Part shown: positions 17,702 to 25,857 of the stretch, in pieces | Position numbering within the stretch: position 1 is the first letter of the stretch | How the letters are laid out: the number at the start of each line of letters is the position of its first letter | Origin: JAGVSR01 sp964458265 | GTDB taxonomy: Bacteria; Pseudomonadota; Alphaproteobacteria; Rhizobiales; Hyphomicrobiaceae | DNA: 64,000 bases | Direction: 5' to 3' | Assembly: GCA_964458265.1 (NCBI GenBank) | Contig: CAYWIF010000002.1 | Location: forward strand, 220,712-284,711 | The notes under the pieces: generated by a model | What the model saw: the letters and a program-made list of their open reading frames with translations, nothing else | Database searches by the model: none | Told to the model about the DNA's origin: nothing | Made by a program: the position numbers and the translations under genes

Positions 17702-17803
17702 TCAAAAAGGCCGCCTTTTGCGGCGGCCGAGTGAGCGGAATTGGTACGCGGGAGCAACGCGGCTGTCAACGCGCCACACCGGCGTGTGATTCGACTCTTC
17801 CAT
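17702..17803 (-). CDS. candidate arginine-rich leader peptide for argDF attenuation
   Basis: The minus-strand ORF encodes 33 residues. Seven are Arg, including the cluster GRRKRRPF just before its TGA. The codons CGC CGC AAA AGG CGG themselves form the stem of the terminator at 17704-17728, and the TGA falls right after the T-run. A possible weak ribosome site (GGA) lies about 8 bp before the ATG. The layout is that of an amino-acid attenuation leader: ribosomes stalled for charged tRNA-Arg would cover the hairpin and allow transcription into argD. No antiterminator helix was confirmed, and the peptide could be chance in a GC-rich hairpin. Confidence 0.5.
   Translation of the reverse strand: MEESNHTPVWRVDSRVAPAYQFRSLGRRKRRPF
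17704..17728 (-). terminator. intrinsic terminator/attenuator in the argD leader
   Basis: Minus-strand arms GGCCGCC/GGCGGCC enclose a GCAAAA loop and are followed immediately by TTTTTGATTTT, a classic intrinsic terminator. It ends 28 bp before the argD ATG. No complete gene upstream on the minus strand needs it, which points to attenuation or a short leader RNA. Confidence 0.75.
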
Positions 17804-18243
17804 TGTGTTTTCCGGGGATGGCAAGCCGGAACACCCGAGATCAGGCCATCCGGCGAATCGGCGTGTGGCCCCCGCGCCACTTGTCCAAGTCAACACCCCC
17901 CTCCCAACGGGGCCAAGCTTGTAGGCGGGAATCTAGTCGTAGTACCTTCCTCCTGTCCGGCCACGACATGTCGCGCGTATCGCGATCTTTTTGTCAGTTT
18001 CGTGCCCGGCACGCGTCAACGAGGCGATGTTGTAACGCCTCCCTTAAGTTCGCGTGCGTTTGTCCAAGCGTCTCTCAGTCAAGCGTTAGTTCGCGGTCAT
18101 CGCCTTTCAGTCTGGCGCCTGCCGATGCGTGTCTTGATGCGCTCCGGCTCCGTCGCAGATCGGCGACCTGACCCGTCATTGCCGGCGCGCGCCCTGGTGG
18201 CCGCGGCGCGGCCAGGGGGTATTTTACTATGGAGCTTCAAGTC
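17804..18243. promoter_or_regulatory. divergent intergenic region between argD leader and gcrA
   Basis: These 440 bp hold no gene I can support. They must carry the promoters for the leftward argD-argF-hslO operon and for gcrA. A bulged GC hairpin with arms CCCTGG-N3-CCG and CGG-CCAGGG (18192-18217) lies in the presumed gcrA 5' UTR, 26 bp before its ATG. GGAG at 18232-18235 is the gcrA ribosome site. Confidence 0.45.
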
Positions 18244-18813
18244 ATGAGCTGGAACGATGAACGGGTCGAACAGCTGAAGAAGCTATGGTCGGAAGGTTTA
18301 AGCGCCAGCCAGATCGCGAGCCGGCTCGGGGGCGTCACCCGCAACGCCGTGATCGGCAAGGTGCACCGCCTTGGCCTGTCTGGCCGAGCAACCACGTCCC
18401 GCATGAAATCGCACCGCCCGCGCCCGCGTCCCGCGAATGGCGCGCTCGGCACCAAGCGCATGATGCCGAAGGGTGGCCGCTTCCCCGCCGCGCCGAACTC
18501 GCCGCTGCAACAGATTTATCAGGCCGAGCCGTTCCAGCCGTCCGCCGAGGAACTCGACATTCCCCTCGCCGAACGCAAATCGATCCAGACACTGATGGAG
18601 TGCCACTGCCGCTGGCCAATCGGCGATCCGCAACTTGCTGACTTCCATTTCTGCGGCAAACAAAAGGTCGCGGGCCTGCCTTACTGCGAATTCCACGCAC
18701 GCCGCGCTTTCCAGCCGCCGCAGGCACGCCGCCGCGACCGTGACGTTTCCGAACCGATGGTTCCGGCCATCGCAGCCGGCCCGGCAGCCGGCAAGGAAAC
18801 CGCCGGGACCTGA
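18244..18813 (+). CDS. gcrA: GcrA cell-cycle regulator
   Basis: The 189-residue protein begins MSWNDERVEQLKKLWSEGLS, the GcrA signature, with the conserved SASQIASRLGG and RNAVIGKVHRLGLSGR DNA-binding segment. The C-terminal part has CRWPIGDP and CEFHARRAF. GcrA binds sigma-70 and methylated GANTC sites to control cell-cycle genes in Alphaproteobacteria. A start 15 bp upstream is in frame, but 18244 has a better-spaced GGAG and matches the family N-terminus. Confidence 0.93.
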   Translation: MSWNDERVEQLKKLWSEGLSASQIASRLGGVTRNAVIGKVHRLGLSGRATTSRMKSHRPRPRPANGALGTKRMMPKGGRFPAAPNSPLQQIYQAEPFQPSAEELDIPLAERKSIQTLMECHCRWPIGDPQLADFHFCGKQKVAGLPYCEFHARRAFQPPQARRRDRDVSEPMVPAIAAGPAAGKETAGT

Positions 18814-18866
18814 CGCCAAATCCAAGAAATTCCAGCATTGCCGGTGCTATGCGCCGGCAGAGGGGG

Positions 18867-18913
18867 GAGAAGACCGGAGCCGCCGGGGGGCGCACTCCGG
18901 TCTTCTCTTTTTT
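18867..18913 (+). terminator. strong intrinsic terminator after gcrA
   Basis: Perfect 13-bp arms GAGAAGACCGGAG/CTCCGGTCTTCTC with a 15-nt loop are followed by six T residues, 53 bp beyond the gcrA stop. Confidence 0.92.
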
Positions 18914-19125
18914 GTGCCCCAATCCACCATTTGAATACCGGAGCAAGCAGTCAGATATGCTCCTAATGAATTGTTAACCATGGCGCAGGTGTAACTATGG
19001 GAACAGCGCGGGTTCCCCGGCACCTATATCGATGCCATGTATTCACGAGCGGGTGGGGGACCGACGTGAAATGCGCACGCCCAGCAGTCCCGCGGGCGGC
19101 GATTTCTCGAAACGTGAGGTTTGCC

Positions 19126-20034
19126 ATGCCTGCGCATCTGACATTCGCTCGAACGGCCGCTGTATGCGGCATTGCTCTGTTGCCGATCTCAGCCGCTCAT
19201 GCGGCCGGCGATCCAACCGGCGTCTGGTTGAACGACACCGGTCGCGGCGCCATCGAAATCAAGAACTGCGGCGGCTCTCTGTGCGGCCACGTCGTCTGGG
19301 TCAAAGACACGACCGACACGAAAGGCTGCGGCCGCCAGATTATCGGCAGTGCCGCCAAGGTCGGCGCCGGTGTTTGGGACAACGGCTGGATCTATAGCCC
19401 CGAGAAAAAGAAAAAGTACGATGTGGAACTGAAGCCGCTGTCCAACGGCACGCTTCAAGTCACGGGCTACGCGGGCTCGAAGTTCTTCTCCAAGAAAATG
19501 ATCTGGAAGCGCGCGCCGGACAATCTTGTTCGCTGCGGCAGCGAGGAAACGGTGGCAAAAGCCGATGCGAAGCCGAAGGCCGCCGCCGAGACCAATGCAA
19601 AGCCCGTTGCAAAACCCGCAGCAAAGGATGTTGCGGCAGTGAGCGAACCCAAGATCATTCCGCCGGCACCCAAGCCCGCCGAGCGTCCGGCTAAGAAATC
19701 GGAGCCCGCACCGGTTGAAGTCGCGCGCGCCGAACCGCAGCCTTCACCGGCCACCAAGCCGGAATCGTCGCCGAACGGTTCCACCACCGAACCCTCGGCT
19801 GGGTCCGTTCCGGAAGTCCACGCTCTGCCTGGCGTCGAAAATGAAAATGACGAACCGGCAGTCGATGCAGCCGAGGAAGGTGAAGGTGGATCGGGTGACT
19901 TCGATATGGGCAAGATCGCCAAGCGCCTTGCCGAGATCGAGCGCGAGACCGGCTATGGCTTGAAGAAAACCGGCGACGGCAACTGCCGCCTGAAGGTCCC
20001 TTACGCCACGGTCAATTTCCCCTGCAAGGATTGA
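19126..20034 (+). CDS. secreted DUF2147 protein with Ala/Pro/Lys-rich linker
   Basis: The ATG at 19126 (GTGAGG upstream) gives 302 residues with a signal peptide (MPAHLTFARTAAVCGIALL, cleavage near AHAAGD). Residues about 25-125 are a DUF2147-type domain: DPTGVWLNDTGRGAIEI, CGGSLCGHVVWVKD and the GYAGSKFFSKKMIWKR strand. A low-complexity linker of about 120 residues follows, then a conserved-looking tail (MGKIAKRLAEIERETGYGLK) with a Cys pair. The domain's function is not established. The linker suggests the tail reaches across the periplasm. Confidence 0.78.
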   Translation: MPAHLTFARTAAVCGIALLPISAAHAAGDPTGVWLNDTGRGAIEIKNCGGSLCGHVVWVKDTTDTKGCGRQIIGSAAKVGAGVWDNGWIYSPEKKKKYDVELKPLSNGTLQVTGYAGSKFFSKKMIWKRAPDNLVRCGSEETVAKADAKPKAAAETNAKPVAKPAAKDVAAVSEPKIIPPAPKPAERPAKKSEPAPVEVARAEPQPSPATKPESSPNGSTTEPSAGSVPEVHALPGVENENDEPAVDAAEEGEGGSGDFDMGKIAKRLAEIERETGYGLKKTGDGNCRLKVPYATVNFPCKD

Positions 20035-20056
20035 TGCAGAGAAACAGAGGCACGGG

Positions 20057-21658
20057 TCACGGGGCGAAGACGCCCGCCTGACCCAACGCCAGCACGGCAA
20101 GTGCGATCGCCGCAATCCAGAGAGCCGCCGTGCGCCAGCGCCCACGGCGGCTCTGCTTTTCTGCCAGCCTGTCGATGGTCGCATCGTCGAGGCGCACACC
20201 GTTCTCGGCCATCGCCCCCATGGCGCCGAGCGCCCGTTCCGCGCTGGCAAGGAACACCGGCAGATCGGCGGCAAGCTTCGCCAACGTCGTCGCACCGTCG
20301 CCCGCATCGCGCAAACGGCCCATCACGCTTAAATTCTGATCGACCCACTCCTTCGCGATCGGCTCCGCCGCGACCCACATATTGAGCGAGGGATTGAGGC
20401 CGCGAGCCACGCCTTCCACGATCACCATGCTCTTTTGCAACAGGATCAGCTCCGGCCGCGTCTGCATATCGAAGACATCGGTGTAGGCGAAAAGCTGGCC
20501 CAACAGATCGGCCATCGAGATTTCGGAGGCCGTCTTGCCGTGGATCGGCTCGCCGATGGCGCGCAGCGCTTGCGCAAAAACTTCGACCGGATGATGCGGC
20601 GGAACGTAGCCGGCCCAGAAATGCACCTCGGCGGCCCGCCGGTAGTCGCGGGTAATCAGACCGTGCAGGATTTCCGCGAGAAACCGCCGTTCGCGCATCC
20701 CGAGGCGGCCCATGATGCCGAAATCGACCGCGACCACGGTCCCGGCCTTGTCGACGAACAAATTGCCCTGATGCATATCAGCGTGAAAAAATCCGTCGCG
20801 CATCGCGTGCTTCAAGAACGAACGGATCACCGTCATGCCGAGCGCATCGATGTCGTAGCCGGCGGATTTCAAGGCTGCCTTGTCGCCGATCGGAATGCCG
20901 TCGATCCATTCGGTGACAAGGACGCGCTTGGCGGTGCGCCGCCAATCCACGCGCGGCACCCTGAATCCCTCGTCCGGGCCAAGGTTTTCCGCCATTTCGG
21001 ACATGGCGGCAGCCTCCAGCCGCAGGTCCATTTCCAGTTCGGTCGTCCGCGCGAGATTTTCCACGACGGCGACGGGCCGCAACCGGCGCGACGGTTCGTG
21101 CCACCGCTCCACCAGGCGCGCGGCGAAAAAATAACTGTCGAGGTCGCGTCGAAACCGCCTCTCAATTCCCGGCCGCAAGATCTTCACCGCGACCGTCCGG
21201 CGCTCGCCGTTGTCGATGACGACCGCTTTATGGACCTGCGCGATGGACGCCGCCGCCACCGCGGGGCCGAACTCCACGAAATGATCTTCGAGCTTTCCGC
21301 CGAGCGCGGCTTCCACCGCACGGCGGGCTTCGTCCATTCCGAACGGTTCCATCCGGTCCTGCAGCAGCGCAAGATCGCCTTGCAGCTCAGGTCCGATGAT
21401 GTCGCCGCGCGTTGCGAGAAACTGGCCGAGTTTGATGTACGAGGGTCCAAGTGCCGCGAGTGCCGCGGAAATCCGCTTGTCCTGAGGGATGCCGCTCTGA
21501 AAGGGCGCGGCCAGAATGCGCACCGGCAGCGTCGCCAGCCGCGCCACTTTCAACGGCAACGGTTCCGGCCCATCCTTCGGCACGAACCGGACGCTGTGGC
21601 TCGCGAGGACAATGCCGGCCTTCGCGAGGCGCAGCGAGTTGAGAATGGCTCCGGCCAT
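20057..21658 (-). CDS. ubiB: UbiB/ABC1-family atypical kinase
   Basis: The 533-residue protein has the family hallmarks: the KxGQ motif in SYIKLGQFLATRGDIIGPE, the Ala-rich nucleotide loop AAASIAQVHKA, the catalytic HADMHQGNLFV and metal-binding VAVDFGIMG. A single C-terminal transmembrane segment (LWIAAIALAVLALGQAGVF) is typical. UbiB supports ubiquinone biosynthesis or lipid-bound precursor handling. No ubiE sits beside it here. It is 138 bp from the ABC ATPase upstream. Confidence 0.88.
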   Translation of the reverse strand: MAGAILNSLRLAKAGIVLASHSVRFVPKDGPEPLPLKVARLATLPVRILAAPFQSGIPQDKRISAALAALGPSYIKLGQFLATRGDIIGPELQGDLALLQDRMEPFGMDEARRAVEAALGGKLEDHFVEFGPAVAAASIAQVHKAVVIDNGERRTVAVKILRPGIERRFRRDLDSYFFAARLVERWHEPSRRLRPVAVVENLARTTELEMDLRLEAAAMSEMAENLGPDEGFRVPRVDWRRTAKRVLVTEWIDGIPIGDKAALKSAGYDIDALGMTVIRSFLKHAMRDGFFHADMHQGNLFVDKAGTVVAVDFGIMGRLGMRERRFLAEILHGLITRDYRRAAEVHFWAGYVPPHHPVEVFAQALRAIGEPIHGKTASEISMADLLGQLFAYTDVFDMQTRPELILLQKSMVIVEGVARGLNPSLNMWVAAEPIAKEWVDQNLSVMGRLRDAGDGATTLAKLAADLPVFLASAERALGAMGAMAENGVRLDDATIDRLAEKQSRRGRWRTAALWIAAIALAVLALGQAGVFAP

Positions 21659-21796
21659 GACGTCCCGGCACTAAAAGAAAACGATGGAGGGCGCACCGCG
21701 CGCCGCTCCGCACAATGCCGCGCCGGACCTTAAGGTCAAGCAAACGCGCGTTAACCGGTTAGAAACTTCGCCCCCGGTTGCGGCTGCACCGGGCCG

Positions 21797-23476
21797 CTAC
21801 ACCGCGGTGGCTTCTCTCTTGACCACCTTGAGATCGAACGCGGCGGCCAGCAGCGCCTTCGTATAGTCCTCGCGTGGCGCCGAAAAGATCTCGTCTGCCG
21901 TCCCGGTCTCGACGACCCGGCCGTTGCGCATGACGATCACGTCGTTGCACAGCGCGCGAACGACCTTGAGGTCGTGACTGATGAAAAGATACCCGAGCCC
22001 GCGCTTTTTCTGCAGGTCGCGCAGGAGATCGACGATCTGCGCCTGAACGCTCTGGTCGAGCGCGCTCGTTGGCTCATCGAGCATGATGAACTTCGGCTCG
22101 AGCACCACCGCCCGCGCAATCGCGATCCGCTGCCGCTGTCCGCCAGAAAATTCGTGCGGATAGCGGTCGAGCGCGTCTGGATCGAGCCCGACCTCTTTCA
22201 GAGACTGCCGCACGCGCTCCCGGCGCTGCTCATAGGTCAACTCCGGACTGAGAATCTGCAATCCCTCTTCGATGATCTGCGAAACCGAAAGCCGCGGCGA
22301 CAGCGAGCCGTAGGGATCCTGAAAGACGATCTGCATTTCCTTGCGGAGAGGCCGCATTTCCTTGGAGTTCAAACCGTCGATCCGTTGCCCCGCGTAGACG
22401 ATCGGGCCGTCCGACGAAATGAGCCGGAGGAGGGCCAACCCAAGCGTCGTCTTTCCCGATCCGGATTCGCCGACGACGCCCAGCGTGTCGCCCTCACGCA
22501 GTGTCAGCGACACGCCATCAACGGCCTTGATGTGATCGACCGTCCGGCGCAGCAGTCCGCGCTTGATCGGGAACCAGACCTTCAAGTTGTCCGTCTCGAC
22601 CAGAACCGGCGAACTTTCCGGCGCGGCGGTCGCCCGTCCTTTTGGTTCGCTTTCGATCAGGTGCTTGGTGTAGGCGTGCTTCGGAGCGGAGAAGATCGCT
22701 TCCGTGTTCCCCTCCTCCACGATCTCGCCGTGCCGCATGACATAGACGCGATCGGCCATGCGCCGCACGATGCCCAGATCGTGCGTGATCAGCAGCATCG
22801 AGAGGCCGAACTCAGCCTTGAGGTCCGCCAAAAGCTCCAGGATTTGCGCCTGGATCGTCACGTCGAGCGCTGTTGTCGGTTCGTCCGCGATCAAAAGGTC
22901 GGGCTCATTGGCAAGCGCCATCGCGATCATGACGCGCTGGCGCTGCCCGCCGGACAACTGATGCGGATAATCGCCGAGACGCTTTTCCGGATCGCGAATG
23001 CCCACCTTGCGCAGAAGCTCGACAACCCTTTCTCGCACGGCGCCGTCGTCAAGCCCGCGATGCACCTTCAGCACTTCGCCAACCTGCTTTTCAATCGTGT
23101 GCAGCGGATTGAGCGACGTCATCGGCTCCTGGAAGATGATCGATATGCGGTTGCCGCGCACGGTCTGCATTTCCCGTTCGTCGGCCTTGAGTAGATCCCG
23201 ACCCTCGAACAGGATCGTGCCGCCGGGATGCGAGGCGGCCGGATAAGGCAAAAGCCGCATGATCGACAGCGCCGACACGCTCTTTCCCGATCCCGATTCA
23301 CCAACGAGAGCCACCGTCTCGCCTTTGCCGATGTGAAAACTCACACCTTTCACCGCCAGCGAATCCGTCGTCCCCGACCGGAACGCCACCTTCAACCCGC
23401 GCACGTCGATGAGCGTCTCACCGGCTCCATCTGTAGCCGGTGCCGTGGCGCGCGTTGCCGGATCCGCTTTCGTCAT
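21797..23476 (-). CDS. yejF: ABC transporter ATP-binding protein, double ATPase (YejF-like)
   Basis: The 559-residue protein contains two ABC modules. Each has a Walker A (GESGSGKSVSAL, about residue 60; GESGSGKTTLGLALLR, about residue 350), an LSGGQRQR or FSGGQRQR signature and a Walker B DEPT. Fusion of both ATPases of an oligopeptide importer is typical of YejF. The start MTKADPATR has an AGGAG ribosome site. It powers the yejB/yejE permease encoded immediately upstream. Confidence 0.92.
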   Translation of the reverse strand: MTKADPATRATAPATDGAGETLIDVRGLKVAFRSGTTDSLAVKGVSFHIGKGETVALVGESGSGKSVSALSIMRLLPYPAASHPGGTILFEGRDLLKADEREMQTVRGNRISIIFQEPMTSLNPLHTIEKQVGEVLKVHRGLDDGAVRERVVELLRKVGIRDPEKRLGDYPHQLSGGQRQRVMIAMALANEPDLLIADEPTTALDVTIQAQILELLADLKAEFGLSMLLITHDLGIVRRMADRVYVMRHGEIVEEGNTEAIFSAPKHAYTKHLIESEPKGRATAAPESSPVLVETDNLKVWFPIKRGLLRRTVDHIKAVDGVSLTLREGDTLGVVGESGSGKTTLGLALLRLISSDGPIVYAGQRIDGLNSKEMRPLRKEMQIVFQDPYGSLSPRLSVSQIIEEGLQILSPELTYEQRRERVRQSLKEVGLDPDALDRYPHEFSGGQRQRIAIARAVVLEPKFIMLDEPTSALDQSVQAQIVDLLRDLQKKRGLGYLFISHDLKVVRALCNDVIVMRNGRVVETGTADEIFSAPREDYTKALLAAAFDLKVVKREATAV

Positions 23477-23486
23477 TCTGCGCTCC

Positions 23487-24716
23487 TCAGCGGAAGGTCT
23501 TCTTGGGGTCGAGCGCATCGCGCACTGCTTCGCCGATGAAGATGAGAAGCGAAAGGAGCGCGGCAATGAGTATGAACCCCGATAGCCCGAGCCACGGTGC
23601 ATCGAGATACTTCTTGCCCTGCAACAGCAGCTCGCCCAGCGACGGCGAACCAGGCGGCAATCCGAGTCCAAGAAAGTCAAGCGCCGTCAGAAGTGCCACC
23701 GAACCCGAAAGCTTGAAGGGCACGAACGTCAGCGTCGCCACCATCGCGTTCGGCAGCAAATGCTTCCACATGATGGTCGTATCGGAGAGCCCGAGCGCCC
23801 GCGCGGCACGGATGTATTCGAAGTTGCGCGCGCGCAGGAATTCCGCCCGCACGATGCCCACGAGCCCCGTCCACTGGAATGCCAGCAGCACGATCAGCAG
23901 CGTCCAGAACCCCGGGATCAGCACCGACGAGATGATGAGCAGCACGTAGAGTTCGGGAATCGACGACCAGATCTCCAGGAACCGCTGGAACACGAGATCG
24001 ACGCGTCCTCCGAAATAGCCCTGCACCGCGCCCGCTGCCACGCCGATGATCGACGATAGGATCGTCAGTAACAGCCCGAAGATCACAGAGACCCGGAAGC
24101 CGTAAATGATCCGCGCCATCACATCGCGGCCCTGGTCGTCGAGGCCCAGCCAGTTCATGTTGCCGATGGCATGGTAGCGCGCGAACTGCTCGGGCGAGGC
24201 ATCGCACAGCTTTACGCTCGAAGCCCACTGCGGCGGCGCGGGGAACCCGATCCCGCTGGCCACCTCGACACCGTCCTTTGTCTCTGAGCACGTACCGTCC
24301 GCCCGCGCGCGCGTCGGATAGTCCTTGTTGATGGTGTCGTAGGAATAGGCGATCGGCGGCCAGATCGCCCAACCGTTGTCTTCGATTTCCTTCAGGATGA
24401 CCGGATCGCGGTAATCGGTCACCGCCAGAAACCCGCCGAATTTCTCCTCCGGATAATCGACGAACACGGGCGCCAGAATTTCGCCCTTGTAACTCATGAT
24501 GATCGGCCGGTCGTTGGCGATGAACTCGGCAAACAGCGACAGGATAAACAGAACGCCGAAGATCCACAGGCTCCAGTACCCGCGCCGGTTCGCCTTGAAA
24601 TTCTCCCACCGCCGCCGGTTGAGCGGCGACAACTCCACGCCGCGCCAGAACTGCAACCGCCGCAGCAGGCTGGGCGCCACCGATTTCGGCACGGCGGGTG
24701 TCGTGACGGACGTCAT
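23487..24716 (-). CDS. yejE: peptide ABC transporter permease (YejE-like)
   Basis: The 409-residue inner-membrane protein has an N-terminal helix, a large periplasmic insert (about residues 60-200) typical of YejE, and a C-terminal binding-protein-dependent permease domain with the EAA-type loop RARNFEYIRAARALGLSDTT. It sits 3 bp after yejB and 10 bp before yejF. It forms the channel with YejB. Confidence 0.93.
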   Translation of the reverse strand: MTSVTTPAVPKSVAPSLLRRLQFWRGVELSPLNRRRWENFKANRRGYWSLWIFGVLFILSLFAEFIANDRPIIMSYKGEILAPVFVDYPEEKFGGFLAVTDYRDPVILKEIEDNGWAIWPPIAYSYDTINKDYPTRARADGTCSETKDGVEVASGIGFPAPPQWASSVKLCDASPEQFARYHAIGNMNWLGLDDQGRDVMARIIYGFRVSVIFGLLLTILSSIIGVAAGAVQGYFGGRVDLVFQRFLEIWSSIPELYVLLIISSVLIPGFWTLLIVLLAFQWTGLVGIVRAEFLRARNFEYIRAARALGLSDTTIMWKHLLPNAMVATLTFVPFKLSGSVALLTALDFLGLGLPPGSPSLGELLLQGKKYLDAPWLGLSGFILIAALLSLLIFIGEAVRDALDPKKTFR

Positions 24717-24719
24717 GCG

Positions 24720-25838
24720 TCAGACCTCCCGGCTTTCGAAATCGATCCGCGGATCGACGAGCGTATAGATGAAGTCCGAGAGCAGGTTCGCGATGAGACC
24801 AACGAGCGAAAAAATGTAGAGCGTCGCGAACACGACCGCGTAATCGCGGTTGATGACCGACTCGAAGCCCAACAGACCCAGCCCATCCAGCGAGAAGATC
24901 GTCTCGATCAGCAGCGAGCCGGAAAAGAAAGCGCCGATGAAGGCCGCCGGGAACCCGGCGATGATCAGCAGCATCGCGTTCCGGAAGACGTGCCCGTAAA
25001 GCACCTCCCGCTCGGTCAGTCCCTTAGCCCGCGCGGTCACGACATACTGCTTGCGGATCTCGTCGAGAAACGAGTTCTTGGTCAGAAACGTCATGGTCGT
25101 AAAGGTGCCGAGCGCAAGAGCCGTCAGCGGCAATGCCAGATGCCAGAAATAGTCGACGATCTTCCCCAACAGCGAAAGATCCTCGAAATTGTCCGACACC
25201 AGCCCGCGCGAGGGAAACCACTGGAAGAACGACGACCCGGCGAACACCACGAGCAGCAGCACCGCCACGAGAAACCCCGGCACCGCATAGCCAATGACGA
25301 GCACCGTGCTTGTCCACGTATCGAACTTCTCGCCGTCCCGCACTGCCTTGCGGATACCGAGCGGAATGGAAACGAGATAGGTCACGAGCGTCATCCACAG
25401 CCCGAGCGAAATGGAAACGGGCAACTTCTCCTTGATGAGTTCGATGACGGAGATATCGCGGAAATAGCTCTCCCCGAAATTGAAGGTCAGGTAATTCTTC
25501 ATCATCAGGAAAAAGCGCTCGTGCGCCGGCTTGTCGAAGCCGAATTGCTTCTCCAGGCTTTTGATGAATTCAGGATCGAGACCTTGCGCACCGCGATAGC
25601 GCGAGTTGGCCGCCTCCGCGCCACCCTGCCCCATCTGCGAAGAGGCACCGCCGGAAAGTTCGCCGCCGCCCCCGCCACCGAACCGTTCGGTCGCGCCGAC
25701 CCCCGTACCCGACAATTGCGCGATGACCCGTTCGACAGGTCCACCCGGGGCGAATTGAATGATAACGAAGCTGATCAACATGATTCCGATCAGCGTCGGA
25801 AAGATCAGAAGCGTCCGCTTCAAAAGATAAGCGCCCAT
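24720..25838 (-). CDS. yejB: peptide ABC transporter permease (YejB-like)
   Basis: The 372-residue permease starts MGAYLLKRTLLIFPTLIGIM, the DppB/OppB-type first helix, has the FAPGGPVER motif, and a cytoplasmic EAA loop at IRKQYVVTARAKGLTEREV. A Gly/Ser-rich insert (about residues 50-75, GGGGGELSGG) is longer than in most relatives. Pairs with YejE in a microcin-C/oligopeptide type importer. Confidence 0.93.
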   Translation of the reverse strand: MGAYLLKRTLLIFPTLIGIMLISFVIIQFAPGGPVERVIAQLSGTGVGATERFGGGGGGELSGGASSQMGQGGAEAANSRYRGAQGLDPEFIKSLEKQFGFDKPAHERFFLMMKNYLTFNFGESYFRDISVIELIKEKLPVSISLGLWMTLVTYLVSIPLGIRKAVRDGEKFDTWTSTVLVIGYAVPGFLVAVLLLVVFAGSSFFQWFPSRGLVSDNFEDLSLLGKIVDYFWHLALPLTALALGTFTTMTFLTKNSFLDEIRKQYVVTARAKGLTEREVLYGHVFRNAMLLIIAGFPAAFIGAFFSGSLLIETIFSLDGLGLLGFESVINRDYAVVFATLYIFSLVGLIANLLSDFIYTLVDPRIDFESREV

Positions 25839-25857
25839 GGCGTTTCGCGCGTCCCTG

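Noticed and set aside
17728..17803. tRNA-like stretch (GCGGAATTGGTACGCGG and a CGCG-loop-CGCG stem) upstream of argD
   Set aside because: No acceptor stem closes and the supposed T-arm does not pair. The resemblance to a tRNA-Leu D-arm is partial. The region is better read as the leader ORF.
21974..23194. Plus-strand ORF (406 codons) across yejF
   Set aside because: Antisense to a double ABC ATPase with intact motifs; a shadow frame.
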